64,000 nt of DNA from an uncultured Butyricicoccus sp. (GTDB taxonomy: Bacteria > Bacillota > Clostridia > Oscillospirales > Butyricicoccaceae): contig CAJFUJ010000026.1 of the NCBI GenBank assembly GCA_904420185.1, forward strand, positions 1-64,000, read 5' to 3'. The notes beneath the pieces are model-generated. The model saw only the letters and a list, made by a program, of their open reading frames with translations. It did no database searches and was not told the origin of the DNA. Within the stretch, counting starts at the first letter, position 1. Each line of letters starts with the position of its first letter. This document shows positions 27,498 to 37,538 of the stretch, one piece after another. The translations under genes were made by a program, and so were the position numbers.

Positions 27498-30131
27498 ATG
27501 AAGAAGTTTGTTTATCTGTTTTCGGAAGGCAATGGCAAAATGCGTGAGCTGCTCGGCGGCAAGGGCGCAAATCTAGCCGAGATGACCAATCTCGGTATGC
27601 CGGTGCCGCAGGGCTTTACCATTACTACCGAAGCCTGCACCCGTTACTATCAGGACGGCAAGACCATCTACCCCGATATCCAGGAGCAGATCATGGAATA
27701 CCTGGACAAGCTTGAAAAGATGACCGGCAAAACCCTGGGCGACCCCGATCGTCCGCTGCTCGTTTCGGTCCGCTCGGGCGCGCGCGCTTCCATGCCCGGC
27801 ATGATGGACACCATCCTGAACCTGGGCATGAACGATGAGATCTGCGAGGCTGTCGCACGCTTGACCAACAACCCGCGCTTTGCCCGCGATTCCTACCGCC
27901 GCTTTATCCAGATGTTCGCGGACGTGGTCATGGAGCTACCCAAGTCCACCTTTGAGCAGTTCATCGACGATGTCAAGGAAAAGAAGGGCGTCAAGCAGGA
28001 TAACGAACTGGATGCAGACGATATGAGCGAGCTCATCCGCCTGTTTAAAGAGCACTATAAAAGTTCACTGGGCCACGACTTCCCACAGGACCCCAAAAAG
28101 CAGCTCATGGAAGCCGTCCGTGCCGTGTTCCGCTCGTGGGACAACCCGCGCGCCAACACCTACCGCCGCATGAACGACATCCCGCACTCGTGGGGTACAG
28201 CGGTCAACGTCCAGTCCATGGTATTCGGCAACATGGGCGACACCTCGGGTACCGGCGTGGCCTTCACCCGCAACCCAGCGACCGGCGAAAAGAAGCTGTA
28301 CGGCGAATTCCTGATGAATGCCCAGGGCGAGGACGTAGTCGCTGGCATCCGTACCCCGATGCCCATCTCGGCGCTGGCCGACACCATGCCCGAGGTATAC
28401 CAGCAATTTGTTGACATCTCTAGCAAGCTGGAGGCCCATTACGGCGATATGCAGGATATGGAGTTTACCATTGAAAACGGCAAACTCTACATGCTCCAAA
28501 CCCGTAACGGCAAGCGTACCGCGCAGGCCGCGTTGAAAGTAGCCGTTGACCTGGTTGATGAGGGCGTGTGCACCAAGGAACAGGCAATTATGAAAGTCGA
28601 GCCCAAGCAGCTGGACGCGCTGCTGCACCCGACCTTCTCCCCGGCGGCGCTCAAGGCCGCAACCCCGATTACAACCGGCCTGCCCGCCTCTCCCGGCGCG
28701 GCCTGCGGCGCGGTCTACTTCACCGCTGCCGACGCGGCTGCCGCCCACAAGACCGGCGAAAAGGTCGTGCTGGTCCGCCAGGAAACCTCGCCCGAGGATA
28801 TCGACGGCATGGCGGTTTCCGAAGGCATTATGACGGCGCGCGGTGGCATGACTTCGCACGCAGCCGTCGTAGCGCGCGGCATGGGTACCTGCTGCGTGGC
28901 GGGTGTCAATGGGATCAAAGTATCCGAGCAGAATAAAACCATCACCTTTGCAGATGGCAGCGTGGTCAAGGAAGGCGACTATATCTCGCTCGACGGTTCG
29001 ACCGGCAACGTCTATCTGGGCAAGATCGACACCCAGGATGCCGAGCTGACCGGTGACTTCGGCCGCTTTATGGGTTGGGCCGACGAAATCCGTACGCTGA
29101 AGGTCCGCACCAACGGCGATACCCCGCGCGACGCCACCCAGGCGCGTAAGTTCGGTGCAGAGGGCATCGGCCTGTGCCGTACCGAGCATATGTTCTTTGA
29201 CCCCGAGCGCATCAAGGCGGTCCGCGAGATGATCGTCTCCGAGACTGTTGAACAGCGCCGTGCTGCGCTGGCCAAAATCCTGCCTATGCAGCGTGGCGAC
29301 TTTGAAGCCATTTACCGCGCAATGGGTGGACTGCCGGTAACCATCCGCCTGCTCGACCCACCGCTGCACGAATTCTTGCCCCAGGATGAGGCGGATATCC
29401 GCGAGCTGGCTAGCCAAATGGGCTTGACCTATGAAAAGCTCAAGAGTGTTGTGGATGGCCTGCATGAGTTTAACCCCATGCTCGGCACACGCGGCTGCCG
29501 ATTGGATGTACTGTATCCGGAAATCGCGGAGATGCAGACCGAGGCGATTATTTCGGCGGCCATCAACGTCACCAAGGAGGACGGCTTGCACATTGTACCC
29601 GAAATCATGGTGCCGCTGGTTTCCGAGATCAACGAGCTGCGGTTTGTCAAAAAGATCATTAAGGCGAAAGCCGATGAACTGATCGAGGCATCTGGTCTGA
29701 AGATGAAGTATATGATCGGCACTATGATTGAAACCCCGCGTGCAGCGGTTACGGCCGATGAAATCGCCCAGGAGGCGGAGTTCTTCTCCTTTGGTACCAA
29801 CGATTTGACCCAAATGACCTATGGCTTCTCGCGCGATGACGTGGGCCGCATTCTTGACACCTACTTTGAAAAGAAAATTTTGGAGTCCGATCCGTTTGCA
29901 CGCTTGGATCAGAATGGTGTGGGCAAGCTGGTTAAATATGCAGTGGAAAACGGCCGCAAGACCCGCCCGGACATCAAGTTGGGCATCTGCGGTGAGCATG
30001 GCGGCGACCTTTCTTCGGTTGAGTTCTGCCACAACATCGGGCTGAACTATGTCTCCTGTTCACCTTTCCGCGTACCGATCGCCCGCCTGGCAGCGGCGCA
30101 GGCACGCGTAAAGGAGCTTGGCCAAGCATAA
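27498..30131 (+). CDS. ppdK: Pyruvate, phosphate dikinase
   Basis: GGKGANLAEMTNLGMPVPQGFTITTEAC, GGMTSHAAVVARGMG catalytic His motif. Confidence 0.97.
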   Translation: MKKFVYLFSEGNGKMRELLGGKGANLAEMTNLGMPVPQGFTITTEACTRYYQDGKTIYPDIQEQIMEYLDKLEKMTGKTLGDPDRPLLVSVRSGARASMPGMMDTILNLGMNDEICEAVARLTNNPRFARDSYRRFIQMFADVVMELPKSTFEQFIDDVKEKKGVKQDNELDADDMSELIRLFKEHYKSSLGHDFPQDPKKQLMEAVRAVFRSWDNPRANTYRRMNDIPHSWGTAVNVQSMVFGNMGDTSGTGVAFTRNPATGEKKLYGEFLMNAQGEDVVAGIRTPMPISALADTMPEVYQQFVDISSKLEAHYGDMQDMEFTIENGKLYMLQTRNGKRTAQAALKVAVDLVDEGVCTKEQAIMKVEPKQLDALLHPTFSPAALKAATPITTGLPASPGAACGAVYFTAADAAAAHKTGEKVVLVRQETSPEDIDGMAVSEGIMTARGGMTSHAAVVARGMGTCCVAGVNGIKVSEQNKTITFADGSVVKEGDYISLDGSTGNVYLGKIDTQDAELTGDFGRFMGWADEIRTLKVRTNGDTPRDATQARKFGAEGIGLCRTEHMFFDPERIKAVREMIVSETVEQRRAALAKILPMQRGDFEAIYRAMGGLPVTIRLLDPPLHEFLPQDEADIRELASQMGLTYEKLKSVVDGLHEFNPMLGTRGCRLDVLYPEIAEMQTEAIISAAINVTKEDGLHIVPEIMVPLVSEINELRFVKKIIKAKADELIEASGLKMKYMIGTMIETPRAAVTADEIAQEAEFFSFGTNDLTQMTYGFSRDDVGRILDTYFEKKILESDPFARLDQNGVGKLVKYAVENGRKTRPDIKLGICGEHGGDLSSVEFCHNIGLNYVSCSPFRVPIARLAAAQARVKELGQA

Positions 30132-30418
30132 GGAACGCCTGCGTTTTATATTAATGTGATATGCTCCCTTTATAGCGAACTGTGAAAAACAATGCAACGC
30201 TATGAAGGGAGCATTTTGTTGAGCAATGCGTTGAAATGAAAACAGAACGTTTCTGTTTGGCCTGGGCAAAGTGCGCCAACTCGTTAAAAGCTTTGGCTGG
30301 CTCGGTAAAGGATACCCACTGTATTCCATATAAATCCACGACTCCGAATTGCATACTCATAAAAAACCTGCGGATACTAGGGATGTTGCCACTTGGAAGT
30401 ACAGGAGGAGATTGAGAT

Positions 30419-30541
30419 ATGAAAGCAACAGGAATTGTTCGGAGAATCGACGATCTGGGACGTGTAGTGATTCCGAAAGAGATCCGCCGCACCATGCGTA
30501 TTCGCGAGGGCGACCCCTCACATTACATAGTGCTGCATTGA
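30419..30541 (+). pseudogene. spoVT: Truncated spoVT (N-terminal AbrB/SpoVT swapped-hairpin domain only)
   Basis: MKATGIVRRIDDLGRVVIPKEIRRTMRIREGDP|SHYIVLH*; near-identical to the SpoVT N-terminus then abrupt divergence and stop; RBS AGGAGGAG. Confidence 0.8.
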
Positions 30542-30910
30542 AAATGCAGAAAGGCAAAAGATGCACAGGGGGCGTGCTGACGGCTCTAATAGACCAAACT
30601 GTAAAGTCTATTGAAATATGCAAGCAATAGAAAAAAAGGAGTTGCATCTGTATGGGTTGAATCCACAAATGGGTTGTACAAATTAACTATAATATGTCCG
30701 GCGGTTTTAGGTAATTAGGAGATTTGTTGAAAAATCGGAAGAAAATTTTGGGGATAGATTGCAAAATTTCATTAAAATCATTATAATAAAAACAGAAGGC
30801 GCCCGTAAAGGAAATATTGGTCAATCGATGCTTTTGTAACCCGCAACAATATGAAAGAAGAACGCACATCATACAGATGGGTAAACGTAACTTAAAACGG
30901 AGTAAAAGGC

Positions 30911-31927
30911 ATGAATTTAAAACAAATCGCACAGGCTGCGAATCTATCTCTATCTACTGTATCGTTGGTCTTAAACGGAAAGCCTGGCGTTAAGGCCGAA
31001 ACGAGAGAGCGCGTGGCCCGTATGCTAGAAGAGCAGGGATACACCGTGCGCACCGAACAGCCGGTCATCAGAGACCCCATGCAAACCATTTTGTTTCTGC
31101 GTTACCGGGGTCCCGGCTGCCTGATGGAAAGCAAGGATGATTTTTTCATTCAAATTTTGGATGGCGTGGAACAGCAGGCACGCCAATTGGGCTTCCGCTT
31201 GCAAATTGCCAATACAGATAAGATCAACCTGCGGGAAACGCTGTCCGGCGCTGGTGCGGGCATGGCAGGCGTCGTCCTGTTCGCTACCGAGTTGGAGGCA
31301 GAACATGTATCGGTTTTGGAAAATTGCCAGGCGCCGCTGGTTGCCATTGATGCAGTATTCCCCAACCGGCGGGTTAACACAGTGTCTGTGGAGAATACAG
31401 AGGCCATGTATCAGGCGGTTTCCTATTTGTATGGCTTGGGTCATCGAAACATTGGGTATTTGCATAGCATTGAGCAAACTGGAGCAATTCCAGAACGTGA
31501 GGCCGGGTATTATGCAGCAATGGAAGCGTTGGGACTCAAAGTACAACCTGAATTGGTCTATAAGCTGTATCTATTCATGGACCGCACCTACGATCAAATG
31601 GTCCGCCTGCTGGATGAAAAACCTGCCTTGCCGACCGCATTTGTGGCGGATAACGATGCCCTGGCGGTGGGTGCAATGCGGGCGTTACAGGACCATGGCT
31701 ACCGAGTTCCAGGGGATATTTCGATTGTAGGGTTTGACGACTCATATATTGGCACGATTTCCAACCCGCTTTTGACAACCCTGCACTCTCCCAAACACGA
31801 ACTGGGCCGGACTGCGGTCAAGCGGCTTGCAGATATGTTGGAAGAAAAGCGGCGGACGGTTGTGAAAGTCCGCATTTGCACAGAATTGGTGGAGCGCGAC
31901 TCAGCGGCCCCTCCAAAAGAAGCATAA
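30911..31927 (+). CDS. LacI family transcriptional regulator
   Basis: MNLKQIAQAANLSLSTVSLVLNGKPGVKAETRERVARMLEEQGY. Confidence 0.93.
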   Translation: MNLKQIAQAANLSLSTVSLVLNGKPGVKAETRERVARMLEEQGYTVRTEQPVIRDPMQTILFLRYRGPGCLMESKDDFFIQILDGVEQQARQLGFRLQIANTDKINLRETLSGAGAGMAGVVLFATELEAEHVSVLENCQAPLVAIDAVFPNRRVNTVSVENTEAMYQAVSYLYGLGHRNIGYLHSIEQTGAIPEREAGYYAAMEALGLKVQPELVYKLYLFMDRTYDQMVRLLDEKPALPTAFVADNDALAVGAMRALQDHGYRVPGDISIVGFDDSYIGTISNPLLTTLHSPKHELGRTAVKRLADMLEEKRRTVVKVRICTELVERDSAAPPKEA

Positions 31928-31932
31928 GGAAC

Positions 31933-31970
31933 AAAAAGCAAGCGTTCTCGAAAGGGGACGCTTGCTTTTG
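31933..31970 (+). terminator. Terminator hairpin
   Basis: AGCAAGCGT...ACGCTTGCTTTTG. Confidence 0.75.
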
Positions 31971-32227
31971 TGTGGAGGAGCCTATGCGGCCAAATATATT
32001 TTGCGAGGGAAGAAAAGAATCGCAAGAATCGGGATTCCCATTCCACCAAAAATGTGATACCATAGAGCGAGTGAAATTGCAGGTGGTGGGCGATTTTGGA
32101 TGCAGTGCGCGCCTGTGATCCCGACCGTGCTGAGCAGACCATGTAGGTGCATCTGTGAGATAGGATCGAACGCACGAAAACGTTGCTGAGGGACTCGTAT
32201 TTTTTATATCAATAAGGGGGAGACACC

Positions 32228-32974
32228 ATGACCATGACATTTTCGCTGGGATGCTACATTTTTATTATCGTAGCTTGTGCATTTATCGTGAAAGGGCTGG
32301 CCGGCTTTGGAGATCCACTGATTTCCAACCCGCTTCTTGCCCTTCGGTTGGACAACCGGGACATTACGCCGGCACTGCTGCCGGTTTCACTCATCCTCAA
32401 CGCGTATATCGTGCTCAAAAACCGCAAAAATTTTTGCTTTCGGATTGTGGCGTCTATTGCGTTGTGGGTACTGCTTGGCATTGTGCCGGGCACGTTGCTG
32501 CTCAAGCTGGGCGCGCCGTGGATTGTCAAGGTGATTTTGGGGCTGCTGATCATTGGCCTGGGCGTGGAGATGCTGACCCGGGATAAGGCAAAAAAAATGA
32601 ATCCCAATCCGGTCGTGAAGGCGATCATGTGCTTTATGTCCGGCGTGACAGCCGGCTTGTTTGGCATCAACCTGCTGTTTGTGATCTATCTGGAGCGCTC
32701 CTCGGCCGACCGCCATGCCTTCCGCGCCAACACCTGCTTTGTATTCTTGGTGGAGAATTTTGTGCGCACTATCGTGTATATCGTCACTGGGGTATTTACC
32801 CTATTTACCCTGCAAATTGCGGCAGTCACGATTCCGGCAGCCGCGTGCGGTATGTTTGTCGGCAGCCAGATCGACAAGCACATCGGCGAGAGTAACATCC
32901 GCAAGTTCATCATTTGGATTTTCATTTTGGGCGGCGTGAGCACCCTAGTCAAAGCATTGATTTTTCAGGCATAA
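32228..32974 (+). CDS. TSUP (TauE/SafE) family sulfite/anion exporter
   Basis: Multi-TM; VKGLAGFGDPLISNPLLALRL. Confidence 0.85.
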   Translation: MTMTFSLGCYIFIIVACAFIVKGLAGFGDPLISNPLLALRLDNRDITPALLPVSLILNAYIVLKNRKNFCFRIVASIALWVLLGIVPGTLLLKLGAPWIVKVILGLLIIGLGVEMLTRDKAKKMNPNPVVKAIMCFMSGVTAGLFGINLLFVIYLERSSADRHAFRANTCFVFLVENFVRTIVYIVTGVFTLFTLQIAAVTIPAAACGMFVGSQIDKHIGESNIRKFIIWIFILGGVSTLVKALIFQA

Positions 32975-32975
32975 A

Positions 32976-33009
32976 GAAAACCGGAACCATTGCAGTTCCG
33001 GTTTTTTTC
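32976..33009. terminator. Bidirectional terminator
   Basis: AAAACCGGAAC CATTGCA GTTCCGGTTTTTTT. Confidence 0.85.
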
Positions 33010-33012
33010 TTT

Positions 33013-34377
33013 TTAGTGGCGGTCGCGTTTGTCGTAATCGCGGTAACGCGCCTGTTTGGATTTCATCATCTGCTGGCGGCGTTTTTTGCGGCGGCGTGAG
33101 CGGAAGATAATGAGAGAGAAGTATACGATAAATAGGACAATGATGACAACAACCAGCACCTTAAACAGATTGCTCTGGAAGAAGTTTTCGATCATGTCCG
33201 CATAATAGAGCACATCGGAGCGGGAGACGTCGCTTAGTGCCACCAGATCGACCGAACCGTAGTCCACCCCGTTGTAGCTGACGCGCATCGTGCCGATTTT
33301 TTGCCCGGCTGTGATGGGCGCGTCTACTGAATCGGGCACGTCGATGGTGCGTTCGACATCGGCTAGGTCAATATCGGTGGGGACGGTCCCCGAAACGCTG
33401 TCTGCGGTCACCAGCACCAGCTGATCCTCCTCGGTGGATAAGCGGACCTCAATTTGTTCAACCGTTTCACCTTCAGCGATCAGCTCCTGGCTTTCAAAGT
33501 TTTCAAAGCCCCATTCAAACAGACGGATGGTTTCGCTGAAGCTGAGCGGCTGGGTGGCGCCTTCGGGCATTTCACAGCCGAGCAGCACCGAGATGAGCTG
33601 GCCGCCATTCTTCTCGGCAGAGGCCACCAGGCAGTAGCCCGACTGGGAGGTATGTCCGGTTTTGACGCCAGTGGCATAAGCGTAATACTCCGGGCGGTGG
33701 CGGCTGTAAATGAGCATATTGGTGGTATAAACTTTGAGCGGGTTGCCACCGCGCGCCTCGGTCATGTTGTTGGCGCTCAGGGTTTTTTGGGCGGTGCTGA
33801 CGATGTCCTGGAAGGTTTCGTCTTGCATGGCCTGACGGGTGATGGTGTACAGATCACGGGCCGTGGTGTAGTGGTTGTCGTCGTGCAGGCCGTTGGGGTT
33901 GGAAAAATGGGTGTTTTCGCAGCCCAGTTCGGCGGCACGTTCGTTCATCATATCGACAAAGCCGTCAACCGAACCGCCGACATACCGCGCCAGGGTGTTG
34001 GCTGCTTCGTTGCCCGACGGCAGCATCAGGCCATACAGCAGGTCGATGATGGGGAGCTGTTCGCCTACCATAAACCCGGCCTGCGAGGTGTCGGCCTCTA
34101 CGCCGATGAAGTCCTCTTCGGTCACCTCGGCCAGCGCGTCCAGGTCGTCCACATTTTCGAGCACAAGCAGCGCAGTCATGATTTTGGTGGTGGAAGCAGG
34201 ATACATTTGGGTATCCGCATTGTTTTCATAAAGGACAAAGCCGCTTTCGGGGTCGGCCAAAAAGGCAGCCCGGGCCTGCGGCTGGGGGTCTTCGAGTGCG
34301 GCGGCATTCGGGAATAAACCGCCGAAAAAGACAAAAACCATGCAAAAAATGGTCAAAAATGCGCGCTTACTCTTCAT
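33013..34377 (-). CDS. D-alanyl-D-alanine carboxypeptidase (DacF/PBP5-type)
   Basis: YPASTTKIMTALLVLE (SxxK), SGNEAAN, KTGHTSQSG; C-terminal TM. Confidence 0.93.
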   Translation of the reverse strand: MKSKRAFLTIFCMVFVFFGGLFPNAAALEDPQPQARAAFLADPESGFVLYENNADTQMYPASTTKIMTALLVLENVDDLDALAEVTEEDFIGVEADTSQAGFMVGEQLPIIDLLYGLMLPSGNEAANTLARYVGGSVDGFVDMMNERAAELGCENTHFSNPNGLHDDNHYTTARDLYTITRQAMQDETFQDIVSTAQKTLSANNMTEARGGNPLKVYTTNMLIYSRHRPEYYAYATGVKTGHTSQSGYCLVASAEKNGGQLISVLLGCEMPEGATQPLSFSETIRLFEWGFENFESQELIAEGETVEQIEVRLSTEEDQLVLVTADSVSGTVPTDIDLADVERTIDVPDSVDAPITAGQKIGTMRVSYNGVDYGSVDLVALSDVSRSDVLYYADMIENFFQSNLFKVLVVVIIVLFIVYFSLIIFRSRRRKKRRQQMMKSKQARYRDYDKRDRH

Positions 34378-34603
34378 TGTATTCCTCCAAATGGAAATCG
34401 GCATCGGTAAAGGAACCGCGCAGCACAGCCGGTTTGGGCGGGATGCGGCGGATGGGATCGTAACGGAAGGAACGGCAGTTGCCATCGATGGGGACAATAC
34501 CGCGCTTATAGCAAGTCATATGTGTGTCATCCAGGGGATTGGCACGGCTGCAATAGGAGCAGCGCGGCTCAATATCCCGCCGGAACAGTTTGCTGCGGAA
34601 CAT
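34367..34603 (-). CDS. Conserved small Cys-containing hypothetical protein
   Basis: MFRSKLFRRDIEPRCSYCSRANPLDDTHMTCYKRGIVPIDGNCRSFRYDPIRRIPPKPAVL; overlaps dacF start. Confidence 0.7.
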   Translation of the reverse strand: MFRSKLFRRDIEPRCSYCSRANPLDDTHMTCYKRGIVPIDGNCRSFRYDPIRRIPPKPAVLRGSFTDADFHLEEYNEE

Positions 34604-34713
34604 AAAAAACCTCCCAGCATCAAATGTGAGGGGCAGACCATTGGATCACCCTGTTAGAAAAAGTGCGCACAGCTTGTGCCGCGCCCACTCATATTTTTTA
34701 GAGAATGATTTTA

Positions 34714-35820
34714 TTATAGCCGATTGTGGCGGCGTTTTCCATAGGTGATAGTTAACAAAATCGTGACAATTCCTGCGGGGATCAGCCCATAAGAGGGGGC
34801 GGGAAGCGGGACTGCCATGGGCGCGAGGGTCAGAACCCGCTGGGGCAAGGCGGCGCTGCAAAGGACAGCCAGGGCGGCGGCGATCAGGGCATGGAGGATT
34901 TTGCCTGCAAACAGCCGCTTGAGCGACAAACCGGTGCCGGATAGTACGCTCATGGATTGGCACCAGACCGATAGCCCGCCAAAGGCCAGCAGCGCGCTGG
35001 TGACCGGCAGCAAAAACCGGCCGTCCAGTGCCGCCTCGGGCAAAATGGCCAAGCCGCGCGTCAGCTCAAGCCCGCCGTAGACCAGCGGCCAGACCGCATC
35101 ATCCGGCAGGCCGAACAGGCGGCACACCGGCGTCAGTAGCCACGCCAATCCGGCTAGCAGGCCGCCGGCTTCCAACAGGCCGGCCAGAACCGCGAACAGG
35201 GTGATAAAGGCGGCCACTTGGATGCTGGTTTGGGCGGCTTTTTCACAGGCATGGACCAGCGATCGGGAAAAGGCCGGCGGCGCGGCGGATGCGGCTGGAG
35301 GAATATGCGGTGTGCAGCCCCTGCCGGGTGTAGTCAATACCAGCCCGGTCAGCAGCGCCGAAACGATGTGTATGCCGTAGAGCAGCAGCCCGGCCTGAAC
35401 CGAACCCAGCACACCTGCGCCGCATACGCCGACGATGAACGCCGGGCCGGTGTTGTTGCAAAAGCCGAGCAGCCGTTCGGCCTGTTCGCGGGACAGCTGT
35501 TGGGCGCGGTACAGTTCGGCTGCCGTCGCCGCGCCGACCGGGTATCCGCCGGTCAGGCCCAGCAGCAGCGCGCCTGCCGCGCTGCCTGGCAGGCCGTAGA
35601 GCTTCCACAGGGGGGCGGCGCACACGCGGCCCAGCGCCGCCAGGACACCGGTGTCGGCCAGCAGTGAGCTGGCGGCAAAGAAGGGGAAAAGGGAGGGAAT
35701 GGCGGTGGTGAAAGCTAGGCGCAGGCCATAGGCCGCGCCTTCCCGGGCCGCGCTTGCCCCAAAAAGCAGTGCGGCGAAAAAGCCCAGTGCCACCAGGGCG
35801 GGCAGTAGACGGCGGTTCAT
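34714..35820 (-). CDS. ylbJ: Sporulation integral membrane protein YlbJ-like (nucleoside-recognition fold)
   Basis: TTAIPSLFPFFAASSLLADTG, GGYPVGAATAAELYR, sporulation context. Confidence 0.82.
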   Translation of the reverse strand: MNRRLLPALVALGFFAALLFGASAAREGAAYGLRLAFTTAIPSLFPFFAASSLLADTGVLAALGRVCAAPLWKLYGLPGSAAGALLLGLTGGYPVGAATAAELYRAQQLSREQAERLLGFCNNTGPAFIVGVCGAGVLGSVQAGLLLYGIHIVSALLTGLVLTTPGRGCTPHIPPAASAAPPAFSRSLVHACEKAAQTSIQVAAFITLFAVLAGLLEAGGLLAGLAWLLTPVCRLFGLPDDAVWPLVYGGLELTRGLAILPEAALDGRFLLPVTSALLAFGGLSVWCQSMSVLSGTGLSLKRLFAGKILHALIAAALAVLCSAALPQRVLTLAPMAVPLPAPSYGLIPAGIVTILLTITYGKRRHNRL

Positions 35821-35941
35821 ATGCATCCCTCCGGTTTTGTGGTGAAAATGCGCACAAGCGGCGCGATTTAGTGTATGCGGCTGCAACCCGGCATAGTACA
35901 GGCCGCGGCTGCATAGGCTTGTGAGAAGGGAGGCGAACCCC

Positions 35942-36253
35942 ATGGGCGAATGGAAGAAAATGCGGGAGCTCTTCCTGGTGGAAGATCTGAACCCACATCT
36001 GCCCTATGTGGAGCTGGTTGGCGACCGGCGCGTATTGATTGAAAACCATCAAGGGATTTTGGAATACAGTGACACGGTCATGCGGGTGGCGGTCGGTGGA
36101 ATGGAGTTGTGTATTTCGGGGGAGAATATGGATCTGCGGGTCCTGACCCTGCATGAATTGACCATTGCGGGCACCATCCGCTCTCTGGAGTATATTTGCC
36201 GGAGCAAGGAGGGGGAGCATGATACGCAAGGCGCTAAACCTGCTGGCCGGTGA
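35942..36253 (+). CDS. yqfC: Sporulation protein YqfC
   Basis: VELVGDRRVLIENHQGILEYSDTVMRV, next to yqfD. Confidence 0.85.
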   Translation: MGEWKKMRELFLVEDLNPHLPYVELVGDRRVLIENHQGILEYSDTVMRVAVGGMELCISGENMDLRVLTLHELTIAGTIRSLEYICRSKEGEHDTQGAKPAGR

Positions 36254-37493
36254 GGTGCGCATCCAGGTGCGCGGGGCGTCAGTCGAGCGATTCCTTAATC
36301 AGTGTGCCCGCGGCGGCATTGGGCTGAAAAAGACCCATCGGGTGGATTTTGGCGAGCTGCATACCACGGTTTCGGTACGGGATTTCAAACGGCTGCGCGG
36401 CCTGATGGGGCGCACCGGCTGCCGGGTACACATCCTGCGGCGGCGGGGCGCACCCTTTACCCTGCACCGGCTCAAGCGGCGGTATGTGCTGCTGGCCGGA
36501 GGATTCGCCATGGCCGCCCTGTTCTTTGCGCTGAGCAATTTCGTTTGGGTGGTGGAGGTGCAGGCCGAACCGGGAATTTCCACCTATATGTTGCGCGAAG
36601 CACTGCGGGAGGCAGGGGCCTATGCAGGCGTGCCGATTGCTGCGGTGGATGAGACCCAGATCCGGGAGTATGTGCGCGCCAAGATGCAGGACAGCATCGA
36701 TTTTTTGACCGTGAGCCGCATCGGCAATGTGATCTCGGTCAAAGCATTCGGCGGACAGGAGCGCCCGCAGGTGCAGGACGATCAAGCGGTTACCGGCATT
36801 GTTGCAGCGCGGGACGGGCGCATTCTGCAAATGGAGGTATTGGGCGGCAACCCGTTGGTGGAGCCGGGCGACGTCGTGCAGCGCGGGCAGCAGCTGGTCT
36901 CTGCGTATACGCCGCCCACAACCGAGCAGGGGCTGGGCCACATCGGGCACGGCGATGCGCGCATCATTGCGGAAACCAGGCGGGTGGAAACCTCAGTCCG
37001 CCCGCTGGAGAGCACCCAAAAACAGTACACCGGCAAGATTAAGACCCAATTTGCCTTGATTTTGGGCAATACACGGATAAATTTGTATTTTGGCAGTGGC
37101 ATTTCGGCCGGGGAATGCGACAAACGGGTTTCGGTGCACCGGCTGTCCTTTGGGCAGGGGACTGTATTCCCGGTTGCACTCGTGCGGCAGGAATACACCT
37201 ACTACGAAGCCGCATCACAGACTGACGACGCCCAGCAGCTGCGCGAACAACTGGAACAAAACACCCTGGCGCGGATGCAGACCGACATGATCCAAGGACA
37301 GGTGGATGTCTGGCATAGTGAGCGCCAAATCCGCCAAGGCGGCTTGTTCGTGACTGTCCATGCATCGTGTACCGAGGAGATCGGGCTGGAGATTTCCGAG
37401 GAGGGCCTTTCGTTGCCGCCGCCCGCAGAAGAAACAGACGAGGACAAGGCGGCGGCGCTGGCTTGTGTTTACCGGCAAGGCATGATAGAATAA
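36219..37493 (+). CDS. yqfD: Sporulation protein YqfD
   Basis: GEVRIQVRGASVERFLNQCARGGI, single TM, YqfD-type architecture. Confidence 0.9.
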   Translation: MIRKALNLLAGEVRIQVRGASVERFLNQCARGGIGLKKTHRVDFGELHTTVSVRDFKRLRGLMGRTGCRVHILRRRGAPFTLHRLKRRYVLLAGGFAMAALFFALSNFVWVVEVQAEPGISTYMLREALREAGAYAGVPIAAVDETQIREYVRAKMQDSIDFLTVSRIGNVISVKAFGGQERPQVQDDQAVTGIVAARDGRILQMEVLGGNPLVEPGDVVQRGQQLVSAYTPPTTEQGLGHIGHGDARIIAETRRVETSVRPLESTQKQYTGKIKTQFALILGNTRINLYFGSGISAGECDKRVSVHRLSFGQGTVFPVALVRQEYTYYEAASQTDDAQQLREQLEQNTLARMQTDMIQGQVDVWHSERQIRQGGLFVTVHASCTEEIGLEISEEGLSLPPPAEETDEDKAAALACVYRQGMIE

Positions 37494-37538
37494 GAAAAAA
37501 GGACACTGATGCCGTGCCTATGGAGGAGGACGACCTAT

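Noticed and set aside
28065-30032. 655-aa antisense ORF opposite ppdK
   Set aside because: Shadow ORF; ppdK is unambiguous.
33454-34317. 287-aa plus-strand ORF opposite the dacF-like gene
   Set aside because: Shadow ORF of the D,D-carboxypeptidase.
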